64,000 nucleotides of DNA from Tritrichomonas musculus (lineage: Eukaryota; Parabasalia; Tritrichomonadida; Tritrichomonadidae), in assembly GCA_039105265.1 (NCBI GenBank), contig JAPFFF010000014.1, positions 1,612,001 to 1,676,000 of the forward strand. Direction: 5' to 3'. The stretch's first letter is position 1. Each line of letters begins with the position of its first letter. The notes under the pieces were generated by a model that did no database searches, was not told the DNA's origin, and worked only from the letters and a program-made list of their open reading frames with translations. Both the position numbers and the translations under genes were made by a program. Below are positions 37,114 through 49,900 of this stretch, one piece after another.

Positions 37114-39900
37114 ATGTCTTCACTATTGATTTCAGATGTTATCGATGAATACACTGATATACGGAATACTGATAAAGAAAACGATTATTTACAATCAGTA
37201 GTACAAAAAATTCAAAACATTCTATCAAATGGAAAAACCCCAGCTAAGTTAGATTGCATTCAAATATTATTTTTTCTAAATTTGATTGGATTAGACACGT
37301 CATGGGCTCATTTTTATATTCTCGAAGTAATGGCTTCTAATGATTACTCATCGAAATGCATTTCATATCTCGCTGCTACTTTAACGTGGAATTCAACTTC
37401 GGATGTTTCTTTAATGGCAACAAATAGAATAACAAAAGATCTTACATCAGGAAAACCCCTTATCACTTCACTCGTTCTTTCATCAGTTCCGACTTATCTC
37501 TCGCCAACACTTTCTCAACTAATATCAAATGATGTTATAAAATTAATGCAATCATCGACACCAGTATTGCGACAAAAAGCAATTACTACATTCTATCAAA
37601 TATGCCTCCGTTATCCTGATGCACTTAAAGCCGGCTTTCCTACTTTACGAGCATGCCTTGATGATCCAAAGCCAGCAGTTATTATACCAGCTCTATTTGT
37701 AATAAACGAGTTATGCATTATCAATCCTTCAAACTTTATTGCTTTAATTCCAAAACTATTCAAAATTCTGACATCCAACAAACAGAGCACATATATTGTT
37801 ATTAAAGTAGTACAAATACTCACAATGCTTTCATTAGTTGAGAAAAGGCTTCCCAAAAAATTATTACCAATTTATTCAGAAATACTCGATTCAACAAGTT
37901 CAATGTCGCAATTATATGATATTGTTAAATCAATTATTACAATTCCAATCACAAATTCAGAAATTTTGAATCTTGCTCTTCAAAGAATAGAGCCTTTGAT
38001 AACTCATAGCGATCCAAATATTCGATCAATGTTTACGAAGTTTTTCATGAAATTAATACTTCTAGAACCAAAACTACTTAAACAACACAAAGAAACTGTA
38101 ACCCAATGCCTTGGAAGTGAGGATGAAACAGAAAGGCTTTTAGCATTAGATTTAATCGCTTCTCTTGCTAACCAAAAATCAATTGTATCAATTGTTGATA
38201 AAATGGTTGACAATTGCAAAACTGCTTGTACAATGAACTTCCGTAACGAGACTATTAAAAAAATAATATCTATCTGTAGCCAAAATGATTATGAATTCAT
38301 ATCAGATTTTAGTTGGTATATTGATATATTATTCGGAATAATAAGAGATGGCGGCTTTAATTGCTTCAAAGTCATAGCAGATCAATTACTTGATCTTGCT
38401 ATTAGAGTTCCCTCAACAAGAAATTATTTAGTCTCCAATTTAGGAAAGTCATTTAACCAAACATACATGTACCAAGAATCAATGCCACTCTTGCTCGCGA
38501 TTTCACATATTATCGGTACTTATTCAAACGACCCAAAATCACTTAACACCCTTCTTTCACCTTTTCTTTTGCAGTGCAATGAGCGTGTTCAACAATCATA
38601 TATTATTAGTGCTTTTGGACTTTTTATACGTCTTAGCGGTAATTCAGAAAATTGCAATGAACAATATTTTCGTGAAAAGCTTGAAGTTTTAAAGAAAAGC
38701 AATGGACTAAATATTAAAAGTGAAATGGCTACATATGAAAGTCTTGCATCACTTCTTTGCACAGAAGAAAGCATTAAAAGTGATTTAAGGTCAGTTTTAT
38801 ATAAAAACAGAAACAATGATGAAGATGAAGAACTTGATGAAGATATGGAACCTTTAACACCACCACCAGATTTCAATGATCCAATTACTCTTCTTCAAGA
38901 TTCAGAATCTATTGATTTTACTTCAAGCCAGAATCTCGGGGAACAAAAAAGCACAAAGAAAAAACGGAAAGGAAAAAGAGTTATCCGCCATCAAAAACAA
39001 AATGGCGAAGAAGGATCTCAAGTGCGAGTCATCCGTAAAAAAAGAAACCAAGAATCAACCAATAACGATGATAATAAAGAAGATGCAACAACAACAGAAG
39101 GCAATGATGGACAGAATTTATCTCCTCAAACAGAAACAGATACAAAAACAAAGCGAAAACATACAAAAACAAAGAAAAATCATACAGTTTCTACCTTATC
39201 ACATCTTTTCATTCAAAATATTGGTCAAAACTCATTTATTAAGATCTCAGCTGTTGATTTTCTTCCTCAAGAAAATCATTTGACAATCAAGATTTTAATT
39301 GAAAATCTTAATTCAACTCCAATACCTTCATTTGACGTTAAAGTTTTCGATACAAACACAGTTAAAGCAATAAATGTTCCACATGTTGAACTTATTGAAG
39401 GCAACCAAACAAACGAATATTTAATGGAAGTTGAAGTTCTCAAGCCAAATCTTCCACAACTTCTTAAAGTTGTTTTTACACCAGTTTGCTATTGTTCTTG
39501 CGATTCACTTGAAACTCATATAAAAATATTCCCTTCATTTTTCTTACAATCAGCTCCTCAATCAACAATCGAAATTGATAAGTGTAATAATGGAGAAAGT
39601 ATCACAGTTGAAGCTTCAGATTCATCCGAAATTGACGAAATTATTTCGATTGTATCGGCAATTCTCAAAACAACTGAAGTAAAAATGAGTGATGACGAAT
39701 ATATGCTATTTTCCACTGCGACATTTAACTTGGCAAATAATGACGGCCAATCTGAAGCTACACTTAGTGCTGTAGGTAAAATTGATATTGAGACTGATGA
39801 AGGAGAACAGTTGCTAAAAATAGAGGTGAAATCTGGCGATAAAACATTTACAAACGCTCTTCTTAGAGAAATAGAGATGAGAATCGAAAGCAATAACTAG
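37114..39900 (+). CDS. AP3D1: AP-3 adaptor complex delta subunit (928 aa)
   Basis: Large subunit of the adaptor that sorts cargo from Golgi/endosomes to lysosome-related organelles. The adaptin N-terminal solenoid spans about 1-560. It is recognised by LDCIQILFFLNLIGLDTSWAHF followed by ILEVMASNDYSSKCISYLAA, which match the delta-adaptin pattern (LGYDISWAxFxIxEVMSS...K...GYLAA). Residues 570-690 form a charged hinge (DEDEELDEDME, KKKRKGKRV, KTKRKHTKTKKNH). The last ~240 residues form a beta-rich ear. The length is typical of protist delta subunits. AP-1 gamma or AP-2 alpha are less likely given the long Lys-rich hinge. Confidence 0.88.
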   Translation: MSSLLISDVIDEYTDIRNTDKENDYLQSVVQKIQNILSNGKTPAKLDCIQILFFLNLIGLDTSWAHFYILEVMASNDYSSKCISYLAATLTWNSTSDVSLMATNRITKDLTSGKPLITSLVLSSVPTYLSPTLSQLISNDVIKLMQSSTPVLRQKAITTFYQICLRYPDALKAGFPTLRACLDDPKPAVIIPALFVINELCIINPSNFIALIPKLFKILTSNKQSTYIVIKVVQILTMLSLVEKRLPKKLLPIYSEILDSTSSMSQLYDIVKSIITIPITNSEILNLALQRIEPLITHSDPNIRSMFTKFFMKLILLEPKLLKQHKETVTQCLGSEDETERLLALDLIASLANQKSIVSIVDKMVDNCKTACTMNFRNETIKKIISICSQNDYEFISDFSWYIDILFGIIRDGGFNCFKVIADQLLDLAIRVPSTRNYLVSNLGKSFNQTYMYQESMPLLLAISHIIGTYSNDPKSLNTLLSPFLLQCNERVQQSYIISAFGLFIRLSGNSENCNEQYFREKLEVLKKSNGLNIKSEMATYESLASLLCTEESIKSDLRSVLYKNRNNDEDEELDEDMEPLTPPPDFNDPITLLQDSESIDFTSSQNLGEQKSTKKKRKGKRVIRHQKQNGEEGSQVRVIRKKRNQESTNNDDNKEDATTTEGNDGQNLSPQTETDTKTKRKHTKTKKNHTVSTLSHLFIQNIGQNSFIKISAVDFLPQENHLTIKILIENLNSTPIPSFDVKVFDTNTVKAINVPHVELIEGNQTNEYLMEVEVLKPNLPQLLKVVFTPVCYCSCDSLETHIKIFPSFFLQSAPQSTIEIDKCNNGESITVEASDSSEIDEIISIVSAILKTTEVKMSDDEYMLFSTATFNLANNDGQSEATLSAVGKIDIETDEGEQLLKIEVKSGDKTFTNALLREIEMRIESNN

Positions 39901-40165
39901 GTAGTATATAGTAATATAAATCGTAAATAGTTTTTTGTTTCACAATAATAAAATTGTTTTTTTTTACCAATATAGACAAGTATTTTATTATTTTACTAGT
40001 TTTTCACCATTCTTTACAGTTCGTTATTAATTGACAACAACAATTATATCGCAAGATATTACTGGTATCAATATTTTTTTAAAAAGAAGAGGAATATAAA
40101 TGTATAAAGCAATGTACAGCGATAATTGTCTATTCATATTACAATTTTATTAAACATTATGCCAT

Positions 40166-41968
40166 TTATTGGGGAGGTAGATCATTTTGATCTACTTTTA
40201 TATTTGGATTTTCAGGAGCTTCATTTGATGGAGCTGCTTCTTCTGTAGTTTCTGTATTAGTATTTGCTTGTGAGCTTTGCTGCTGTTCAGACAATGGCCC
40301 AATTGAATCATCGGCATTGACTACTGGCTCAGTAATTTGATTTTCATTTAATGGCGTTTCATGCAATTCTTGGTTTTGATCTATTGAAATTTCTGGGCTC
40401 TGATTTGCTTTTGAATTGAGTGGTTCAGACGTTGATAATTGTTCAGTTAAAGCACCGTTATTTGAATCTGATTTAACATTTTGATTTTGAGACGTTAAGG
40501 ATGCTTCAGTAGGAGAATCTAGGTCTTTATTTGTTTGAGAATCATCAACTTTGTGAACTTGATTGAAATCATTTGAATTGTCATGATTTTGGCTTATTTC
40601 AGTGCTTTGATTATTAAATGATGAAGCTGGCTCAGCTGATTGCTCAACATTTGAAACTTCTTGCAAATTTTCGGCTTCAGATTTTGAAGCGGATTCAATT
40701 GGAGATTGGGCAGTTGTTTCGTTTTTTTGGGCTAATTCTACTTCGGTAGGGCTTTTAGCATTCTTTGTTTCATCTTCTGCAATCAAATTTGCATTATCTT
40801 GTTTTGGTGCACTTTTTTGATCTCCACTATCACTTAAATAAGCTTCTTCTTTAGATGAAGAAGATACTTCAGCATCTGTACACGCACTAGCTTCCTCACT
40901 ATCACATCCAGCAATGAGTTTGCTATCTTCAAATTCGGAAGTGCTATTTGTTCTTATTGATTCAGTTAGATCCTCTGTTGAATTATCGCTGTCAGTGTTT
41001 CGTGGGATCGCTCCATTTGATTCTTTGTTTTGAAGTAATCGGTCAAATGATGTAAAATGGTATTTTGAAGATTGAAGATAGCGACATTCAGAAATTTCAA
41101 TACCAAAGGTATCCATTCCAAAACGGGATACTATGAATTCTACACAGGTCCTTATCCATTCTGCATTTCTCCTTGAATTGTGACCACCACGCTCAAATGT
41201 GAAAAACATTTTGTCAGCACAAGCGTAAGTTTCAAAAAGCTTCTTTCCCATTTCAAATGGAACAAATTGGTCTTTAATAGCATGACCAAAAACAGCAGGA
41301 ACGCGTGCTGCTTTGACTGCTTCAATTGGTTCAACAGTATTTAAATCAAATTTTGCTATTTTCTCAATTTTACTTCGAAGATACTTAAGCGCAAGAGGAA
41401 CCACGAATCCTGGTATTCCAAGACTTTTCGCAATTGCATAAACGATGTCTGGTATTGATGTATAAGCTGAGTCACAAACAATAGATTGTAATAAATGAGA
41501 TTTGGCAAGCGCCGCTGTAGCAGCTCCCATAGATCTTCCCCAGAGTGCAAACGGTCCAAGACCAAACGCTTGATTGAGGAACTCCATTATCTCTTCTATA
41601 TCTTGCTTTTCAAAATAACCAAGTGAAATATAATCACCATCAGAACAACCACATCCAATTGCGTCATATACAAATACATAAATGTTATGAGGACAAAAAT
41701 TTGGAACCAAGAATTGGCCTTCTAGTTGAGCAGATGCATTTCCATGAAGATATATTACACATGGACCACCTTTCATTGGGCTTGAATCGGCCATATGAAA
41801 AAGCGAACCAATTATATGTTGATTCCTTTTATTTTCTATTACTAGAGGATGACGCATATAAACTTTATGATCATGTGCATTAAGGAAAAGAGGAAGTTCT
41901 TTGTAATTATACTCGTATCGAGGAGGTCTTATAATTGCATCAACAGCTTGTTGAACATACTTAGACAT
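40166..41968 (-). CDS. Alpha/beta hydrolase (S9-like) with long acidic tail (600 aa)
   Basis: The first ~295 residues are an alpha/beta hydrolase: oxyanion segment YLHGNASAQ (71-81), nucleophile elbow WGRSMGAA with Ser146, acid Asp233 in AIKDQFVP, and His263 in RGGHNSRR. This is the trichomonad S9-like/ABHD17-like group; the substrate (acyl-thioester, lipid or peptide) is unknown. Residues ~305-600 are a Ser/Glu/Asn/Gln-rich disordered tail with many acidic and SPxE-like pieces, absent from simple ABHD proteins. The open frame starts at GTG 42007; ATG 41968 is preferred. No signal peptide or membrane span is visible. Confidence 0.85.
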   Translation of the reverse strand: MSKYVQQAVDAIIRPPRYEYNYKELPLFLNAHDHKVYMRHPLVIENKRNQHIIGSLFHMADSSPMKGGPCVIYLHGNASAQLEGQFLVPNFCPHNIYVFVYDAIGCGCSDGDYISLGYFEKQDIEEIMEFLNQAFGLGPFALWGRSMGAATAALAKSHLLQSIVCDSAYTSIPDIVYAIAKSLGIPGFVVPLALKYLRSKIEKIAKFDLNTVEPIEAVKAARVPAVFGHAIKDQFVPFEMGKKLFETYACADKMFFTFERGGHNSRRNAEWIRTCVEFIVSRFGMDTFGIEISECRYLQSSKYHFTSFDRLLQNKESNGAIPRNTDSDNSTEDLTESIRTNSTSEFEDSKLIAGCDSEEASACTDAEVSSSSKEEAYLSDSGDQKSAPKQDNANLIAEDETKNAKSPTEVELAQKNETTAQSPIESASKSEAENLQEVSNVEQSAEPASSFNNQSTEISQNHDNSNDFNQVHKVDDSQTNKDLDSPTEASLTSQNQNVKSDSNNGALTEQLSTSEPLNSKANQSPEISIDQNQELHETPLNENQITEPVVNADDSIGPLSEQQQSSQANTNTETTEEAAPSNEAPENPNIKVDQNDLPPQ

Positions 41969-42555
41969 TAATTTTTTTCTTAATAAAATTTGATCGACAT
42001 TTTTCACAAAATTAATTGAATTATTAATCGTAAAATTATATATCTATCAAAAATCAATTGATCATTCAAAAAAAATTGAAAGTTTATAAAAAAAGCAATA
42101 TCTTAGACAAGAATTAATGATGCTTTATCTATTTTTCTAATGATTTTTTTGGTACCAAAAATTAATATTCACCATATACAGGCAGAATTTTTTTAGATGC
42201 ATAAAAATTTCAAGTTAGTTTCATTTGTGGAAGTGGATAATATTATTTTATCTTCAAAAACTTTACTACAAAGAATTATCAGTCTTCAAAAAAACGAAAA
42301 ATTGCCTAATTTTCGAATACTTATTACTAAAAAATAAAATATATTCGGGAAAATAAATGAATTCTATTTTTGCGGTCAATAATGATAAACATATAATATA
42401 AATCATAAATCAAAATTAATTCACTAATCAAGTTACTCAAACTTTTTTAATTGCTGAAGAATTACCTTAAACCACTGATTTTGCAATTGATTTTCGTAAT
42501 AATAATAATAATAATAATAAAAAATATCATTAATAAAATGAAAATTAACAATATT
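41969..42555. other. Intergenic region with an AAT microsatellite
   Basis: 587 AT-rich bases between two same-strand genes. An (AAT)n run of about eight units lies near 42496-42520. No gene or element is recognised. Confidence 0.55.
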
Positions 42556-42876
42556 TTAAGTACTTGAAATAGTATATCCACGTGCCTGAAGTTCTTGATT
42601 CCAAGCCAGTCTTTCTGTTTCAAAAAGTTCGGCTAATTTTGTTCGACGATCAATAATGAGATCTAAACGGGCAAGACGCGCTTCTTCTTGGCTTCGTCTA
42701 ACATTTCTGCGGACATCTGCATTATGAATAACACTTGCATGTTCTTCGCGAAATCTTGTTTCATTTTGCCTTGCTCTTTCAATACGAGATTGTTCAACAG
42801 CTGCTGCATGAAGTTCATTTGCATTCACAAGAGCTTGAATATTTGATGGAATTGCTGGCTTATATCGACGAGTCAT
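42556..42876 (-). CDS. CFAP141: CFAP141-like axonemal protein (106 aa)
   Basis: CFAP141 (human C1orf189) is a small microtubule inner protein of ciliary doublets. Here an Arg/Glu-rich, continuously helical protein ends RRTKLAELFETERLAWNQEL-QARGYTIS. It parallels the human C-terminus [27 protein letters not shown]. The length (106 versus 101 residues) also fits. The track frame opens with GTG at 42984; the first ATG is 42876, giving MTRRYKPAIPSNI. Assignment is from memory of a short protein, so a different small coiled coil remains possible. It sits among other flagellar candidates in the window. Confidence 0.62.
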   Translation of the reverse strand: MTRRYKPAIPSNIQALVNANELHAAAVEQSRIERARQNETRFREEHASVIHNADVRRNVRRSQEEARLARLDLIIDRRTKLAELFETERLAWNQELQARGYTISST

Positions 42877-43940
42877 AAATATCCTTTCAAAAAAAATTTT
42901 TATGATCAAAAAACGTTTTTTTTTTTTCTCAGCTTTAAAATCCTTTTTAAAATTATATGATATTTCTATTTGCTGAACATCCACTTATATAAATAAATTA
43001 TTTCTGTTTTAGTTTTACTATGTTTTCATTATACATGAGATATTAATAACATAATTTTAAAAATAAAGGCTGGATGAAACATGTATTAAATGATTGAGAT
43101 ACTGATCCTAATAGAAAAATAAATCAAAAAAATAATCTTTCTCTTTTTTGTATTTCATCAAAATTATTAATTCTATTTGATATCCAAAAATACTATTAAT
43201 ATTCACTTTTATCTAGGCCTAATTATATTATAATTAGATCATTGTACATATAAAAACAGTTCTTTTTGATAAACATAAAATTTCATATAAAAAAAAAAAA
43301 ATCATCAAAATTATTAGTGAGGTTGGCTAATCACAACTTTCAATATTTAAAGTTGGTAAAAATATCATATACATTCAAGAATACATCATTCAAAGCCTTT
43401 TCATTGAAAAGTTTTCAATGAAATCCACTGAAAAAAACGGCGGTTTATAGAAATTTGTTCGGAAAGAGATTTCAATACAAAAAAATTGATGGTTGATACA
43501 AATGAGGAATAATTAAAATAATAAAAATATAATATTAAAATATCTATTTATATTTTTTATTTTGGGATTAAAATGATAGTTTATGGATATTTCATATCAC
43601 CATAATGACCATTTCTCTATCGTAAAAAACTTTTTGACAAGAGTGAGTTATTATTATTTGATTGAAATGATCGATAGACTATCAAATTTGAATACAATAT
43701 TTGAGTTATGAATTTTGAATATATAGATTATAGCCATATATCTGTTATATATTAATCAAAAATGTATAAAAATAAAATTTTATTATGGACTATAATATAA
43801 AATTCATTTTAATATTTATAAAAGCATTATTATATATAAAAATATTTAATAGAATAAGATATATTTTTGTTTTTAAGCCTACTCTAAAATGAATATGAAA
43901 TATCACATCACCTTGATCTTCAAATTTTTTTTTTCTTTCG
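42877..43940. other. 1.06-kb divergent intergenic region
   Basis: AT-rich gap between the CFAP141-like gene (minus) and VPS13 (plus). GATCATAAAAATT near 42900 and TTCAAATTTT near 43918 are initiator candidates for the two genes. No repeat or RNA gene is recognised. Confidence 0.5.
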
Positions 43941-46900
43941 ATGTTTAGCTTTAAGAACAACTACATTTCTGGAATTCTCTCAAGTGTTTTATCGAAGTAT
44001 ATAGAAGAGATAAAGCCCGGAGAGTTAAATGTATCTCTTTTTGCTGGACAAACTCAATTGAAAAACTTAACTCTTAAATCTGATGCACTCACGTCATTGA
44101 AATTGCCTTTCACGGTCATCAAAGGAACAGTTGGATCAATCAACATCAATTGCTCTGTTTGTTCAATGCTCTTTTACCCATTTACTCTTGAAATAAGTGA
44201 TGTTTATGTTCTTGCTTCAGTTAACAGCAGCGTTATGTATGAACAAAATGAATCTTGTATATCAAAAATGGTTGTTAAGCAGGAATCCTCTAAAATTGTT
44301 AATTATGTTACTGAAAAAGCTATTAACATTGCAGCTGGCGTTAAATATGTATTAAAAAATGTTCACATAAGACTTGATCATGATTTTTCAGAAGGTTATT
44401 GTTCAGGCGGCTTATTTATTCCATTAATTGAGGTTTTTACAATTGATAACAATGATAATCAGGTGGCCCAAAGAGTTGATATTCAGCATGTTCATAAGAA
44501 AGTTATTTTCCATGATCTTTCACTCTATTTAGATAATTATAAAGATAATCCTCAACAAGTAAATTTAGAAAACTTCCAAACAGAAATGCAAAATTTAATA
44601 ACTGACGAAGGTCACAGTTTTGTATTCAAAAATAAATCGTTAGAAGGTAAATATGTTAACAATGTTCAAACACAAGAATCAAATAAGTTTGAAATTAATC
44701 TTGAAGAAATTCTACTTAATTTATCACAAACACAATACAAATCTGCTCTTCTCTTCATGAGAGAATTTCACAAGTTTAATGTCCGTAAATATTTCGCAGC
44801 AAATGGAAGGCCATCTTCATTTCCTCAAGAAGAAAATGAAAATACATCAGGATATTGGTGGCTTTATTCCACACATAGTGCAGTTTTAATAAATTACCGA
44901 AATAACTTTAAGCCATTCTTTGCCTTGGACTTTTTGAAACGAAGAAAAGAATGCATTCAATTCATTAAAAGCCAAAACTGCTCAAAAGATTCAATTAATC
45001 AAGCCACAGAAAAATATGGTCAAGACTTCATGAGATCTGTTTATAAGTATTCAAAACATTTAAATCTTTTACCAAAAGCAGCCAAAGAAGCTAAACAAGA
45101 ATCCACAGATTCAACAAAAATGTCAGGAAAGCTTGGAATTGAAAAGCTTCAAGTTAAATTATATGATGAAAAAATGGAAAGCATGCTTAGCTTAAATAAG
45201 AATAATTTCGATTTAGTATTCAAATCTTTTGAATCAGCTAATTTAAATGCAAATATCTCTGACATTAACTTTGTCACAAATGAAGTTACCTATTTAAAGG
45301 TTGGAACACCTGAATTACCAGCTATTTCTGCAAAAGTAAGCACAGGTCTTAACGAAATCAATGCTGAATTATCTTTACAAAGCCCCAATGTTGTTTTTGA
45401 AGAACAACTTGCGTTACATTTCAAAGAATTTTTCGATGTCAGAGTTGAAACAGTTAAGAATCTCTTTAAACTCGAACAAAAAAAGAGCAAGAAGAAAGTA
45501 GATGAAAATACAACTCAAAGAGCAATCAACGCAAAAGCAGATTTGAATAACTTAACAGTAACATCTAAAACAACAATCAATGATATTTCATTTGGCGTTA
45601 ATCTTATCAATGTTAAGCTATTAGCTGGTATTATTGATGCTAATCTTGGAGGAATTTTCATGCGTGTAAATGAATTTGACATCCTCAAAAGTGCTAGCCT
45701 TGATGTTAATTATAACAACAATCACTTAACAGCTAAAATTCATGATTTCCCAGTATCAATTGATTATGTTGAGATTGATGATATAATGAACCATGTTAAG
45801 AGTGTTTTAAATGTCGTTCTTGGCTTAACTAGCAGCAAGGAAGCGCAAGCAATTACAGATGAAAGTGATGAAAGTAAAAAACAAGAAGAAGAAAGCAAAG
45901 CAAATGAAAATAATTCCACAGAAACAGATTCGACACCATTTACTGTAAGTTGCATTATTGAATCATTTACATTCGCCTTCTTACATGGTCGCCAAGAGAC
46001 TCTTGACTTATCAGTTAAAAATATTGACGTTTCAAGAGGAGAAGATCTTGCAATCCTTGTTAAATCAGGTGATGTTCTTATTAATCAGCATATTATAAGA
46101 CATGGTAAGTTTGTTCAATTATCTGGCTTTTTAGTTAAATTTGATGGATCTTTAAATGTTGACCTTAACGACTTAGATCTTGATCTCAAAGCTAAACCAC
46201 TCAATTATATATTGACAGCACTTGGCCTCTTTAATGACGAAAAACAACCAGAAGCTATCGAAACCAACGTAACAAGTTCTACTAATGAACAATCATCTTC
46301 TAATGATTCTCTTGTCGTTTCTGATGATGACGATAATCCATCTGATGATGATGATGACGATGATGAAGACAAAAAATTAGCAAAGATGATTCTTGAAGAT
46401 AAACTTAGCAAAATACAAGTAACATCTGTTGATGAACCAGACAGCACAAAATCATTCAAATTCCAGTCGGGAACAGTAATGGGCATTAAGAAAAATGAAA
46501 AGGAAGAAAAAAAGAAGGATTCGAAACCATTTTTAATTAATGTAAATATTAATAATGGTAAAATTGGCATGATGAATCGAAGTTTTGATTTTGGCACATG
46601 TGGATTTGAAAAAGCTTCAATTCCTCTTTCTATAGGAGGACCTGGCCTTAAATTTGAACTCTACTTAGATAATGTTGATTTTCAATCACCCCGACTTGAG
46701 CATTACCCTAACTTTTTGCAAACACCAAAACTTCATTTTGGATTTTATGATCAAACCATTTTCCTTGATTCTCCATCACTTGCAATGGACTTCCAGTTCC
46801 AATATGTAATGACATTTATTAGCTACGCATCAAGTTTATATCATGTATATGAAGAATATGATCCAAACAAAAAAGAAAGGGAAGAACAAGAGAAAAAGGA

Positions 46901-49900
46901 AAATGATACTGGACTTCATCTACCAGATCTGAAATATAAAATCAATCTTGAAACAATTAAATTAAGAGCTATTACCCGTTATATTACTCAAGCTAATCAT
47001 TTCCTTAATATTGCATTAACATCATTTATAATGGACTCTGACGTTAGATCTGAAATGAATTTTGCTTCTCAAAAGATCAAATTAACTACACCTGAAGGCG
47101 ATACAATGATTTCCATCAAGGAAATGAAACTTCCAATCGAATACATTTTTGATGAAGATCTGATGGTTAAGAAAATCAATGTTAAACCATACTTTAAGTC
47201 AATTAAGTACGATCATAATCTCGCTGAAGAACTTCTCGTTTTGGACTTTTTGGCTTCATTTATTTCTGAAAATACAAAGATTCCCACAAGAGAAATAAAG
47301 CGCAGAGGTTTGAAAGGAGATAGAAAAGGTAGAGGAGGACTCAAAAAGAAACCATCCTTGACATTTAAATCAGTTTCTACCAACAAGATTCAAACACCTA
47401 CAGCTCCCAAAGGCCCTAAGAAAGATACTTCTTTCCAACTTATTATTGATGTGAAAAGTGACTTGGTTCAAGTTATTTCAACAAGTTACAAAGAAACCGA
47501 TATTTATTTGGAAGGATTGAACTTTTACATGGACCAAGATAAAAAAGCTATAAAAATTCATCGTTTCTACATTAATATAGCACGACATCAAAAAGTTGAA
47601 GAAATTAAAGATGAGTCAAAATCTTCTAAATCTAGTTCAAAATCTAGCTCCAAATCTAGCTCCAAATCTAAGTCAAAATCAAAACAGAAAGTCTATTTAA
47701 ATATTCTCAAATTCGATAATCCAGACAATGTTGATGATGTAGCATTCGAACTCGCTAATAATTCTTTAATTTTAGATCTTCAAAATATAACTATTGATTA
47801 TGAATATAAAGTTATTGCTCAGTTACTTTGCATATATCAAGAAACTAGATTTATTCGATATAACTTTACAGATCCCAAACCTGTCACAGAAGAAACACAG
47901 CAAGAAAACAAAAAAGAAGAAGGCGAAGGTCTTGTAATTAAGGTCGGTGTTAAAGATGTTGCCGTTTTCTTCCCTGTTGATGATTATAAGCTGGCAATAA
48001 AAGTCGATGATGTATCCTTCTCAAACACAAAGAAAGGAATGAGCGTCATTGTTGGCCCAATTTCATCATTCTTTAAAGATAATCAATCTTCACATTTACT
48101 ATACGTTAAGCAGCTTTCATATAAATCATTTTCACGTGACAAGAACACAAATGTTATGCAAGTTATTGCACAACCAATTGACATCATTGTTGATCCTGCA
48201 GTCATAGTTTCAGGTATTTTAATTTTGGAAAATGTCACATCTTCATTCAAGAAATTACATATTAGTAACGACAATTACAAACCAGAAACAGAAAAGGTTG
48301 AAGAGGTTAAAACAGTATACGACTTGAATTTGAAAGGTGCCACAATTAAGGTTAATAGAGGATACACTGATGTTAAAGCTTTACAAGATTCAATGACTTT
48401 AATAATTCTGAGAATTCCAGAAAATGAAATCGATTTCGATAAGAAGAAGGTATTCAAATTTGGAGCTCTAGAATATATAAATCCAAATACATCATCACCA
48501 GATTTAATTATTGAACCATTTGAAGTCGATATTAAATTAAATTTAGAAAATACTTTTTATCTTGATATCAGCACAATTAGATTTAACGTTGCTTTTGCTA
48601 CAGTACAGAAAATGATCAATTTATTAAAGGAAGTTTATAACAAAGTCATGAAGAAGTCAATTAAACAAGATCCCCCACAGTTAACATTAGTGAATGATAC
48701 GAGCAAAGAATTGAGCGTTTCAGCAGGAACTGTTAATGATAGGCACTTAATTCCAAGATATGACAAGATTGTGGTTCCAATGGATAAGTTAGCTCAAGAC
48801 TTTTCATTATATTTACATTTTCCAAATGAAGAATCAATCTGTTTCCATAAATCTGAATTATTCTATCCAAACTTTATTACAAAAGAAAAGGAATACGAAG
48901 CAAGAGCTGAAGACAGCATTTCTGTTTCCTGGAAGAGAACGTCAAAAGGTGCCAAAGTCAGATTTTCACCAATTGCTGTTATTGAAAATAACACAGAATT
49001 TTACATCATGTTCAGCGTTAAGCATAAGAATGTAACCAAAAAACCAACTGACTTATTCCAAGCACAGAGATTTAGGACAACACAATTTAATTCCTCTATT
49101 AAAGCTGATAAGAGCTATGTTCTTTCTATTGGCGGTATGGGATATTCAAAGCAGTCCTTTAAACTTAAGGATATTAAGGAAGATCCAGTTACTGTTAATT
49201 GTAAGTGGAATGACAAAGATGAAGTTGGCATTGTTGTTAATGCATACCGCGACCCAGAAACATTTGTTCTTAGAATTGAACTTAATTATGCCGTAACAAT
49301 TGTCAACAAGCTATCTTATCCAGTCAGGGTAGCCATTAAAGGCGAAGATTATCGAGCTGATCCTGGAGAAGAAGTTGGCTGTAACATTCTTGATACAGGA
49401 GATGAAAAATGCACACTAGGCGTTGCAGTTGGCAATTTCCAATTGCACAGCACAAATAATGAAATCTCTTTGAAGAATGGCGATACTTCAGAAATAGCTG
49501 TTATTTCTGATGAAAGCAACACCAAGACAATCATTGCTGCAGTAATTGACCGAGATTACGATTTGCACCCGTTGAGGATTATTCTTTATTCTCCAATTGT
49601 ATTCTTCAATGAAACTGGCCTTGATATCGGAATTTCTGATTTCTCAGATGAGTGTGTTAGATATTTCTCAACTGAAGATAAAATGCTAATGGCAGGAAAC
49701 AAGCACTTCTTCCCAGAGAACTCTGATGAAAAGAACCAACGTGAAAATCACTCATTCAAGTTATATTATCAAACGGATCATATTGGCGCATTTGAGATCA
49801 ATCCAAATACTCTTAATATTGATCAAAATCTGTTAATTCCATTGAATGGAAATACAGACTTCGTTCATTATGCCGATGCAAGCATGACTTATTATGCTGG

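Noticed and set aside
42877-42984. GTG-initiated N-terminal extension of the CFAP141-like protein
   Set aside because: Lys-rich AT-biased codons and no ATG; without it the length matches the family.
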